From the NCBI GenBank assembly GCA_034439875.1, contig JAWXBG010000206.1, positions 1-10,078 of the forward strand: a stretch of 10,078 nucleotides of DNA, read 5' to 3'. Positions 1 to 7,291 of the stretch are shown here, in pieces. The notes under the pieces were generated by a model. It was not told the origin of the DNA. It searched no databases and saw only the letters and a list, made by a program, of their open reading frames with translations. The stretch comes from JAWXBG01 sp034439875. GTDB taxonomy: Bacteria; Bacteroidota; Bacteroidia; Flavobacteriales_D; Sanyastnellaceae. The translations under genes and the position numbers were made by a program. Each line of letters starts with the position of its first letter. Position 1 is the first letter of the stretch.

Positions 1-38
1 AATTCTGCACATAACACCACTTCATGCATGCAAGATCC

Positions 39-79
39 TGCAGCGCATTACCCAACACAGACTTCCAATGCGCAATGCA
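39..79. repeat. imperfect inverted repeat downstream of the DUF58 gene
   Basis: GCGCATT at 43-49 and AATGCGC at 67-73 form a 7-bp stem that can be extended by TGCA on both sides (39-42 and 76-79) across a 2-nt bulge. It lies about 30 bp past the DUF58 stop and could end the minus-strand operon. There is no T-tract on the minus-strand exit side, so it is not a standard intrinsic terminator. Nothing else is recognisable in 1-108. Confidence 0.25.
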
Positions 80-108
80 GGAATAAGTAACATTGGTATA
101 AGATATTT

Positions 109-1383
109 TTAAATGAGCGATCTCGCTTTCAGTTCAAGGTACTTATTTACTGTGTTGATAGATAGATCTTCTGGTCTTGAAAGTATTACCTGAATCCCGT
201 ATTTTCTTAATCGCGAAGCAATTTGTTTTTTTTCGTTGAGCAACTGTTGTGCTATGGTTTGCGCATAGATATCACTCACATACTCAACTTTTTTTCGACT
301 GTATTCGATCAATTCGGTGTTCTCAAATATCATTACTACCAATAGGTGTAGTTGATTGATTTTTTGAAGAACCGGAAGCGCCCGCTCCATTGCATAGCTG
401 CTTTCAAAGTTCAAGTAAAGAAAAATGAGACTCCTTGAGCGAATAATATTTTTTACTGCTCTATACAATAGATCGTAATTGGCTTCATGACTTTGAGGTT
501 TTTCATAGTACAGCGCATTGAGAATTTTCTTGAGCTGCAATTCAGAACTCTCCGCTTTCAAAGTGCTTCCAATGCTATGAGAGAAGGTGATGAGTCCGGC
601 TTTATCATATTTCTTTAGTGCAATATTTGAAATGACCAGACTTGTATTGATAGAGTAATCCAGCAAACTCAGACCATTAAAGGGCATGTGCATGCTTCTG
701 CTCTTGTCAATGATGGTATAAACTTGTTGTGAGCGTTCGTCTTCGTATTGATTTACCATCAACGAATTTCTTCGGCTAGTCGCTTTCCAATTGATACTTC
801 TAATGTCATCTCCCTGAACATAAGATTTGATTTGCTCAAATTCGTAACTGTGGCCAATGCGCCGAAGTTTTTTGACTCCTTCAAAATTGCTGATTCGTGC
901 AAATGCAAGCAATTCAAATTTTTTCATTTGAATTACACTGGGGTATACTGGTATCATTTGTGGCTGTGCCAATTGCAAACGCCTTGCAGAGAGTCCAAGA
1001 GTTGTTGAGGTAATTGCATTGAGAAATCCAAAGTGATATTCTCCTCGCTTCAGTGGGCGAATTTCATATCTGATTTCCTTGGTTTCGCCGGCTCCTAGGT
1101 ATTCTTTGAAATGAAAATTTCGACGTTGCAGTTGATAGGGCAGTTCATCATACAAATCCATTTCAGTTTTGAGACCGCCATAGTTAGTGATGAAGATTGC
1201 AATTGTGTTGGCATCTCCTAAGGAAAGCATTTTGGTGGTTACACGTTCAGCACGAAGTCGAATACTCCCGGCATATAACAATATGATATCTACAATCAGT
1301 ACTGCCGATAGGACCATGAGTACAATATTGGCAAGTGGCAATAGCCAAGGCAGGGCAAATGATGCAATGTAAAAGCACATCAC
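109..1383 (-). CDS. DUF58 domain protein (VWA-like, MoxR partner), N-terminus probably longer
   Basis: DUF58 proteins are membrane-anchored, VWA-like partners encoded beside MoxR ATPases; the exact role is unknown. From the GTG at 1381-1383 the product is 424 aa. Two N-terminal membrane helices (about 1-14 and 17-38) precede a beta-rich stretch, then the DUF58 core: GDD (191-193), NWKAT (198-202), QYEDERSQ (212-219) and a complete MIDAS-type DxSxS motif, DKSRS (226-230), which many family members carry in degenerate form. It is the last gene of the minus-strand operon, 117 bp after moxR. The GTG/ATG start lies inside the first helix, which is implausible; in-frame sequence up to 1500 supplies the missing half (see 1384-1500). 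Family assignment is firm, the start is not. Confidence 0.9.
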   Translation of the reverse strand: MMCFYIASFALPWLLPLANIVLMVLSAVLIVDIILLYAGSIRLRAERVTTKMLSLGDANTIAIFITNYGGLKTEMDLYDELPYQLQRRNFHFKEYLGAGETKEIRYEIRPLKRGEYHFGFLNAITSTTLGLSARRLQLAQPQMIPVYPSVIQMKKFELLAFARISNFEGVKKLRRIGHSYEFEQIKSYVQGDDIRSINWKATSRRNSLMVNQYEDERSQQVYTIIDKSRSMHMPFNGLSLLDYSINTSLVISNIALKKYDKAGLITFSHSIGSTLKAESSELQLKKILNALYYEKPQSHEANYDLLYRAVKNIIRSRSLIFLYLNFESSYAMERALPVLQKINQLHLLVVMIFENTELIEYSRKKVEYVSDIYAQTIAQQLLNEKKQIASRLRKYGIQVILSRPEDLSINTVNKYLELKARSLI

Positions 1384-1500
1384 AACGCCTAACCAAACAA
1401 AAAACTTTCGGGTTAATTGCAGTCCGGAAAAGGGTTTTATTTTTTGATCTTCTGTGATAAAGAGTTCTTTTATGTGATGGTAATTGTGATCGAATTTTAC
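1384..1500 (-). other. in-frame N-terminal extension of the DUF58 gene lacking a standard start codon
   Basis: These 39 codons are open, in frame with the DUF58 gene, and directly follow the moxR TAG (1501-1503), which is in the same frame. They encode a basic segment ending in LQLTRKFFVWLGVV, which completes the first membrane helix and resembles the usual DUF58 N-terminus (short segment, LT-R-F-F, then hydrophobic). The stretch has no ATG, GTG or TTG codon in this frame, and no ATG in any minus-strand frame. Candidates are CTG at 1420-1422, ATA at 1471-1473 or ATA at 1438-1440. Readthrough of the moxR stop or a point error in the sequence would also explain it. Confidence 0.6.
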
Positions 1501-2538
1501 CTACCTCGGTATTTCTACACTTTTCAATATGCCTGTAATAATGTCATCTAGTGTTACTCCTTCCATCTCCCGCTCATGACTGAGAATAATTCTGTGATTA
1601 AGCACATCAATGGCCACTTCGCGAATATCGTCGGGAGTTACAAATCCTCTGCCGCGTATAGCAGCCATGGCTTTAGCAGTCTTCATGATTCCTAGCGATG
1701 CTCTTGGGGAAGCACCAAGGAAAATATCTCCATTGTTGCGCGTATTGTTGATCAATGCGGCTATGTAGTCAAGCAATTCGGGACGGATATATATTTTTTC
1801 AATCTGCTTACGATAATCACTTATCTGTTGAGGAGTAGTTACTTTTTGTACATCACTACTGTGCCTAATTTCGAAATCGGACTGAAAGCGACGAAGAATG
1901 GCTTTCTCATTTTCGAGAGATGGATAAGGAACTTTGATCCTAAAAATGAATCTGTCCAATTGGGCTTCAGGAAGGGAATATGTTCCTTCTTGCTCAATCG
2001 GATTTTGTGTAGCTATCACGAAAAATGGAAAACTCATAGGGTAGGTTACTCCATCATAAGTTACCTGCTTTTCTTCCATTACTTCCATTAGCGAAGCCTG
2101 TGTTTTTGCGGGAGAACGATTGATCTCATCGATCAAAATGATGTTAGAGAAGATGGGCCCCTTCCTGAAATTAAATGTCGAGTCTTTTACATTAAATACC
2201 GATGTGCCCGTTACGTCTGTGGGCATCAAATCAGGCGTGAATTGAATACGACTGAAGTCTGCATCGATAGTTTTCGAAAGCAATTTCGCCGTCAAGGTCT
2301 TTGCAATTCCGGGTAGTCCTTCAATTAAAACATGGCCTCCAACTAAAAGGGCGGCCATCATTTTTTCAACCATGTTTTCTTGTCCTACAATTACCTTCGA
2401 TATTTCTCGGTGTATAGCATCTATTGTAGAGGCCAAAGCGCTGGTGTCGACTCTGTCTACAGGGTTCAATCCACGCATCCATTCCGACTCTACAGAAGAT
2501 GTTTCTGCTACATTTTTATTCTGATTTTCTTCGCTCAT
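1501..2538 (-). CDS. MoxR-family AAA+ ATPase
   Basis: A 345-aa cytosolic AAA+ ATPase of the MoxR group, thought to act as a chaperone that remodels or activates partner proteins together with a DUF58/VWA protein. Visible motifs: Walker A GLPGIAKT (74-81), Walker B IILIDE (133-138), sensor-1 region VIATQNP (174-180, Asn179), the EAQLDRF arginine-finger segment (191-197), and a C-terminal lid with GASPRAS, the sensor-2 region typical of MoxR. The length is normal for the family apart from a roughly 30-residue polar N-terminal tail. It starts at ATG 2536-2538, 25 bp after the DUF4350 stop, and its TAG stop is in the same frame as the following DUF58 gene. The MoxR assignment is secure; the subfamily cannot be settled by eye, so no symbol is given. 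Confidence 0.95.
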   Translation of the reverse strand: MSEENQNKNVAETSSVESEWMRGLNPVDRVDTSALASTIDAIHREISKVIVGQENMVEKMMAALLVGGHVLIEGLPGIAKTLTAKLLSKTIDADFSRIQFTPDLMPTDVTGTSVFNVKDSTFNFRKGPIFSNIILIDEINRSPAKTQASLMEVMEEKQVTYDGVTYPMSFPFFVIATQNPIEQEGTYSLPEAQLDRFIFRIKVPYPSLENEKAILRRFQSDFEIRHSSDVQKVTTPQQISDYRKQIEKIYIRPELLDYIAALINNTRNNGDIFLGASPRASLGIMKTAKAMAAIRGRGFVTPDDIREVAIDVLNHRIILSHEREMEGVTLDDIITGILKSVEIPR

Positions 2539-2563
2539 TGTTTAATGGATTGTGGGTTATAAA

Positions 2564-3910
2564 TCATTTGCAATTAAAGTAGAACTCTTCTAATTTGTTG
2601 TGGAAGTCCAACATTTTTTCTGTTTCTATTCCAGACACAGATTGGTAATATTTACATTGTTCAATCAAGCTACTTACTTTTTCGTAAGGGATACCTGAAC
2701 GCTGTGATATGGTTTTGATAAATTCGTCATTCCAAAGGGTAATATGAACAGGAACTAGCAATTTCAGTCTTTCGCGTAGGAAGGATTTGTAAAGTTCTAT
2801 TTTGAGATGAACCAACTTGGTGTGGTCCTCTTGTTTCATGAATAGCTGCGAAATTGTTTCGGCATATTCAATAGATGTGTTCTCCATGTTTTCCATTACA
2901 GGAATCACTCTTTGTTTTCGCTTTGCTCCAAATGCCAGATAGAGAATCAATCCGGCGAGTAAAACATACCAAGCTCTTTGTAGTGACGGCTCCGAAAGTA
3001 TAAATTCTAGTGGTCCCTCGTTGGGAAGTGGTGGAGGACCTTCGTTGAATTTATTATTGTACTCGTAATTTCGACTTTCTTCGTCCCAAATTACTTTCCC
3101 TTCTCCCAAATGGGAAAACGCAGCCTGCATATAGGGAATGAGCGTATCGTTTTTGGCATAGTAATTTGCAAATCGAATGGGATTGCAATGAAAGTATATC
3201 TCACCTTTCCCAAATTTGAAGCAAATATATTCTGGGTATTCAGCGTCTTCGCCTCCCGTGTCCTCGGGTCGAGTGTAGTGCCCTAAAACTTCGGCAAAAC
3301 TCCTTTCTTCGGCGAATAAACTATCTGCAAAATAGCTCCACTCCCAACCTCGCTTTTTGAAGTCGTTATACACGGAGTATGTATAATTTTGCTGAGGTGT
3401 CACCCCAATATAGGCAACAGTATTGGTGTCTGTTGTTCGCAACTGAAACTGCGATTGCAGGTACTCTGAATCAAATTCCGATTCGCCGAGATAATAATCT
3501 ATATCTGACTTTGAAGTGATAGAAGTCAATAGAGGATTATACCTTGTTTGCGTAAAAATGAAGGCGCGATTTCCTTCTTGTACAAATCGTTTGATGGCAT
3601 CAATTTCAAGGGAATCAACAAAGAAGTCTTCTCCAATGAATACGTAGTTATCTATGGCTTCTGTTGAATCTTTTAGCCTTATTTCCAGACTGTCCTCTAT
3701 GGAAATAAATGGCTGATCATCACGGACTTTTTTCAATAATTCGTGGATGATGTGAGTATCATAAGGATCCTTTCCATCGGGACGCAACTGTACCATCCAA
3801 TTGGTAGGGGCAGGAGAGGAATAGAACCATATAAATACCAAAATGAGCACCACAACAAGGGTGCTAATCAGAAATAATTTTCCGGTACTATTGGTCTTTC
3901 TTTTTGACAA
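2564..3910 (-). CDS. DUF4350 domain membrane protein (TTG start)
   Basis: A 448-aa protein with one N-terminal membrane helix (about 12-29), a large region of about 280 residues predicted outside the membrane, a second helix (about 311-328) followed by basic KRKQR, and a cytosolic tail of about 115 residues. The layout, the GKGEIYFHCNPIRFANYY segment (235-252) and the AWYVLLAGLILYLAFGAKRK stretch fit the DUF4350 proteins found in MoxR/DUF58 operons of Bacteroidota and Actinobacteria. No enzymatic motif is visible. The start must be TTG at 3908-3910: an in-frame TAA lies at 3914-3916 and there is no other Met until residue 39, beyond the first helix. It overlaps the end of the DUF4129 gene by 23 nt, suggesting translational coupling. 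The function is unknown; a structural or regulatory role in the membrane complex is inference. Confidence 0.82.
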   Translation of the reverse strand: MSKRKTNSTGKLFLISTLVVVLILVFIWFYSSPAPTNWMVQLRPDGKDPYDTHIIHELLKKVRDDQPFISIEDSLEIRLKDSTEAIDNYVFIGEDFFVDSLEIDAIKRFVQEGNRAFIFTQTRYNPLLTSITSKSDIDYYLGESEFDSEYLQSQFQLRTTDTNTVAYIGVTPQQNYTYSVYNDFKKRGWEWSYFADSLFAEERSFAEVLGHYTRPEDTGGEDAEYPEYICFKFGKGEIYFHCNPIRFANYYAKNDTLIPYMQAAFSHLGEGKVIWDEESRNYEYNNKFNEGPPPLPNEGPLEFILSEPSLQRAWYVLLAGLILYLAFGAKRKQRVIPVMENMENTSIEYAETISQLFMKQEDHTKLVHLKIELYKSFLRERLKLLVPVHITLWNDEFIKTISQRSGIPYEKVSSLIEQCKYYQSVSGIETEKMLDFHNKLEEFYFNCK

Positions 3911-4631
3911 GGATTAAATTTTGATAGTGAAGAAAGGCCGGGGATACTCTGTGGTATGTGGATTCGTTTATTTCTGTATCGGCATACCACACTACTTCGA
4001 ATGCAAATGTGAGATCGCGAATTTGGCCGAAACCAACGTGCCTGCTCATTTCGCGCACATAATCATTATTCGTTTTTTCCTTTCTCCAAATAATGAGTTC
4101 TGCTTCATGCAAATTTTGAAGAACCATTAAATAATGTATTCGAACTGCCAGTTTATAGTTTTTAGTTTCTAAGGCATGACGCAAAAATTTCTCCAAATCG
4201 GTTTCAACTAGGTTATCTTCTAGTTCCAGAAGTTCTTCCGGGCTGATCATAACCACTTTGATATCGGCAACTTGTTTGTTGCGTTGAATGAATTTCAGTA
4301 TTGTGAAAACAAGCAGGGAAAGGATCAAGATGAAAGTCGAGATTTTTCCGCCCGGCGATTGAAAGAAGTTTGTTACTGCTTCCCAAAATGGTGATGGTGG
4401 ATCTTCTAAAGGCCTTGGTTCAAAATCTGAAGTGCTTAGAGATTTGGTGGTTTCTTTTACATCGGGTTGGGGCTGACCTTCATACTTAATTCCATCACGT
4501 GCCTGCCGAATATCTTCATCAGACCATACTTCTTGCGCCAATAGTGAGCCACATGAAACTCCACTCCAAATGAGGAGCAATAAAATGCGACAGGCTGATA
4601 TGAAGGGCTCACTTCTCCTTTTCCAACCCAT
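3888..4631 (-). CDS. DUF4129 domain protein
   Basis: A 247-aa protein with a signal-like hydrophobic N-terminus (about 14-32, possible cleavage near SLLA|QE), an acidic and Pro-rich extracytoplasmic segment (about 36-90), one membrane helix (about 98-115), and a cytosolic C-terminal domain. That domain carries the DUF4129 pattern: NYKLAVRIHYLMVLQNL (158-174), YVREM (191-195), then FEVVWYADTEI (211-221). The family accompanies MoxR/DUF58 genes and has no known activity. The ATG at 4629-4631 lies inside the end of the SpoIIM gene (23-nt overlap), and its own end overlaps the DUF4350 start by another 23 nt, so the three genes are probably translated in a coupled manner. The family call rests on pattern and context. 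Confidence 0.8.
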   Translation of the reverse strand: MGWKRRSEPFISACRILLLLIWSGVSCGSLLAQEVWSDEDIRQARDGIKYEGQPQPDVKETTKSLSTSDFEPRPLEDPPSPFWEAVTNFFQSPGGKISTFILILSLLVFTILKFIQRNKQVADIKVVMISPEELLELEDNLVETDLEKFLRHALETKNYKLAVRIHYLMVLQNLHEAELIIWRKEKTNNDYVREMSRHVGFGQIRDLTFAFEVVWYADTEINESTYHRVSPAFLHYQNLILVKKKDQ

Positions 4632-6507
4632 ATGCGCGTTTTTTGAATCCTATGATGTCGAGAGATTTTTTTAGATAGGGAGCTTCGTTTATTTCTACTA
4701 GAGAGAAGTACAAAAGCGCATTACTGAATATTGTTAGAGGAAAGAATATACATAGGATGAGGTAGGCTAATAGCACCTGTATTATTTGAGCGGAATACCT
4801 CGCAATATCCCAAGTAGATGGGATATTCATTTCGATAAATTGAATGGGAAAGCTAATAATCTCCTCATTGCTTATAAATAGTACAATCCATTGCATACTC
4901 ACAACCAGTATGAATAAGCCTAGCATCTTTCCCCAACCATTGCGAAGTAGAAAAAACAGACGTGGTATGGAACGAAATAGATCCGTTTGCTCAAAATACC
5001 CTATGAAATACCAAAGGATGAGCAGTGGAAAAACGAGGATGGATGTTAATATTGCAAAAAACGACAGTTTCAAACTGAGACACAGAATGGTGGAAACAAT
5101 GATTGTTTGTGTAATCTGACTTACTCCAATCTTCAGTTTGTTTTCCTTTCCTAAAACATACTTGCTTATTACTGAACTGAAGAATATAAGTGAAGAAGAG
5201 CAAAGTCCAATGGCAATGATCATCTCAAATAAGTGATCAAAATTTGTAACTATGTATAATGAACTCCAGCTCCAAAACGAATAGTAAACGTATCCTATGT
5301 TATCACTGTAATCATAATTGAAAAGAAATTGAAAGTTACCTTTAATATAAATACTAAAAAGGATAGTGGCTATGATTGAAGCTATTGACGAAAATGAAAT
5401 GATTTTCCTGAAATTTTTCCCAAATAGAATGAATGTTTCAGTAAAGAGTCTTCCTGCTGTTTTGATTTCGGAGATTGAAATATTCATGCCCTGAAGATTC
5501 GCTTTTTCTTCATTAATTATGACTTTAGTTAACCCTTTTTTATGCCTGTACCAAGGATACCAAACAAAGTACCCAAATACTAAGAGAAATGAAAGGGCAA
5601 TAACGGCACCTCGAATAATATCTATAATCAATTTTCCGTTTTCAATATTCGGCAAATCCGTGTAACGAGTTGCAAATGATTCGATCAATGCAGCGTATAC
5701 CAATAGAACCACTACACCAATCATAATGCGCACACCATTTCGAGCGGAGAATATAAGTGCTTGTCCTCTGGTATAGGTGCCTGGAAAAAGTAAACCACGA
5801 CTAAGCGCAAAGCCCGCACAGCCTGACATTACTATCATCGAGAGTTCGAGTGTTCCATGAAGCATTATGGCTAGAAAAGATTCCTGAAACAGATCTCGTT
5901 CGATAAAAAAGTACATAAATGCTCCAAACATGATGGCATTGCGCAAGATGATAAATACTGTGCCTATCCCGAAGAGTATACCGGTTACAAAAGCTAAAAA
6001 GGAAATATATATATTGTTCCAAGCAATGCGCAAAAACATAAATACAGGTTCGCTGTCTTTGTAAACTTTCATAGGATCGCCCTCTGCAATATTGGCCTCA
6101 GTCATTTCAATATATGAATGCCCCAACATAATTTTGGCGAAGTCGGGGTAATACATACTCGAAGTAACTCCTATCGTTACGCCAAAAGCGAATATGATGA
6201 ATGAGAGTAAAAGAGATTTTCTAGCGTGCCACATGGCATCAGGAAGCTCTTCGCGCCAAAATTTCCCAAAACCTCCCTTGACCTTGGATTTATTTTTGTA
6301 CAGAGTTTGATAAACCTGTTGGGCAATGCCATTCAAGTACACACGCACCGATCTGTTCGAATAGCGAGTTCTACTAAATGAAAGGTCATCCGTGGTTTCT
6401 ATGAATAAATGGGTAATGCGCACAGGGTCTTTATCTTTCCTTGTGAGCACGTCTTCAAACTCAGTCCACTTTTCCTTATTTTGGCCGATGAATTCGGTTT
6501 CCTGCAT
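4609..6507 (-). CDS. SpoIIM-family (DUF95) membrane protein fused to a second membrane domain
   Basis: A 632-aa polytopic membrane protein. Residues 1-330 match the SpoIIM family: a soluble start (QNKEKWTEFEDVL), then helices near 97-116, 165-189, 190-203, 212-239, 262-280 and 295-316, with the hallmark HGTLE (217-221) and SRGLLFPG (236-243). Family members in non-sporulating bacteria have no known function. Residues about 341-632 add a further domain with some five to six hydrophobic segments, beginning MNISISEIKTAGRLFTETF; stand-alone SpoIIM proteins are usually only about 320-330 aa. An upstream Met at 6559-6561 would add 18 residues but overlaps the divergent RDD gene and does not resemble the family start, so ATG 6505-6507 is preferred. 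It is the first gene of the minus-strand operon. Confidence 0.88.
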   Translation of the reverse strand: MQETEFIGQNKEKWTEFEDVLTRKDKDPVRITHLFIETTDDLSFSRTRYSNRSVRVYLNGIAQQVYQTLYKNKSKVKGGFGKFWREELPDAMWHARKSLLLSFIIFAFGVTIGVTSSMYYPDFAKIMLGHSYIEMTEANIAEGDPMKVYKDSEPVFMFLRIAWNNIYISFLAFVTGILFGIGTVFIILRNAIMFGAFMYFFIERDLFQESFLAIMLHGTLELSMIVMSGCAGFALSRGLLFPGTYTRGQALIFSARNGVRIMIGVVVLLVYAALIESFATRYTDLPNIENGKLIIDIIRGAVIALSFLLVFGYFVWYPWYRHKKGLTKVIINEEKANLQGMNISISEIKTAGRLFTETFILFGKNFRKIISFSSIASIIATILFSIYIKGNFQFLFNYDYSDNIGYVYYSFWSWSSLYIVTNFDHLFEMIIAIGLCSSSLIFFSSVISKYVLGKENKLKIGVSQITQTIIVSTILCLSLKLSFFAILTSILVFPLLILWYFIGYFEQTDLFRSIPRLFFLLRNGWGKMLGLFILVVSMQWIVLFISNEEIISFPIQFIEMNIPSTWDIARYSAQIIQVLLAYLILCIFFPLTIFSNALLYFSLVEINEAPYLKKSLDIIGFKKRAYGLEKEK

Positions 6508-6550
6508 TCGGTTGTTATAGTTGCAGGCGCAATTTAGTAGATAAAGTGAA

Positions 6551-7291
6551 ATGAAAAGCATAGATATTCGGACAACTCAAAATGTTACCATCTCTTATGA
6601 GTTAGCCAGTTCGCGCGATCGTATTCTAGCATATTTTATAGATATGATTATCAAATTAGTCATCTATGTTCTGGCTTTTTTGATGTTCGAATACATCTTT
6701 TCAAATCGTTATAAATCAGATATTATCTATATATACTTTTTTCTAATAGTACTTCCCCCAATTGTGTTTTATTCTCTTTTTTGCGAATATGTTTTTCATG
6801 GTCAAACTCCCGGAAAAATGCTTCTTAAGATCAGAGTTGTTAAGCTCAATGGCAAACAACCAGATTTTTATGATTATATGCTGCGGTGGTGTTTTCGACT
6901 TGTAGACTTGTTTCTCAGTGGTGGTGTTCTAGCGGCGATACTCGTTTCATCCACAGATCATGCGCAACGTTTGGGCGATCTGGTTTCGAACACAACGGTA
7001 GTCAGAGTTCGCGATCGCCACCCCATTAGCCTTGCCGAAATCATGAAGATCGAAACCAAACATAATTACGTTCCTCAATATGAATTGGTCCGAAATTTCC
7101 CGGAAGAGGATATTGTCCTCATTAAAAACACTTTGGTCCGCTACTCAGAAATTAAGAACAAGGCGCATGAGGAAATTATAGATAGACTCGTGACAAATGT
7201 TGCTTCAAGACTACAACTGACTGAAATACCGGAACAGAAGATTCCTTTTTTGAGAACTGTGATCAAGGATTTTATCGTTCTTACCCGTTAA
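6551..7291 (+). CDS. RDD family membrane protein
   Basis: A 246-aa protein. The N-terminus, IDIRTTQNVTISYELASSRD, leads into the RDD signature (SRDRILAYFID, 21-31), with helices near 28-50, 57-80 and 113-133. Further family marks are GQTPGKMLLKIRVV (84-97), the LRW...D segment (111-119) and QRLGDLVSNTTVV (139-151). Residues 152-246 form a hydrophilic, charged cytosolic tail beyond the RDD domain. RDD proteins are of uncertain function; some have been linked to ion transport. It diverges from the SpoIIM gene across 43 bp, a pairing that recurs in this module, so a shared complex with SpoIIM is a fair inference. Its stop overlaps the convergent aroB stop by 11 bp. A weak promoter-like TATAGTTG (6516-6523) is the only upstream signal seen. 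Confidence 0.92.
   Translation: MKSIDIRTTQNVTISYELASSRDRILAYFIDMIIKLVIYVLAFLMFEYIFSNRYKSDIIYIYFFLIVLPPIVFYSLFCEYVFHGQTPGKMLLKIRVVKLNGKQPDFYDYMLRWCFRLVDLFLSGGVLAAILVSSTDHAQRLGDLVSNTTVVRVRDRHPISLAEIMKIETKHNYVPQYELVRNFPEEDIVLIKNTLVRYSEIKNKAHEEIIDRLVTNVASRLQLTEIPEQKIPFLRTVIKDFIVLTR

Noticed and set aside
1..6. AATTC at the window edge as a cloning junction
   Set aside because: A partial EcoRI-like end is short enough to be chance and nothing vector-like follows.
6516..6523. TATAGTTG as the RDD promoter
   Set aside because: One fixed position of TAnnTTTG is wrong and no TTTG is found at the proper spacing, so it is only mentioned and not called.
6508..6561. 18-residue N-terminal extension of the SpoIIM protein
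   Set aside because: It overlaps the start of the divergent RDD gene and the family normally begins at the MQETEFIGQNKEKW-like segment.
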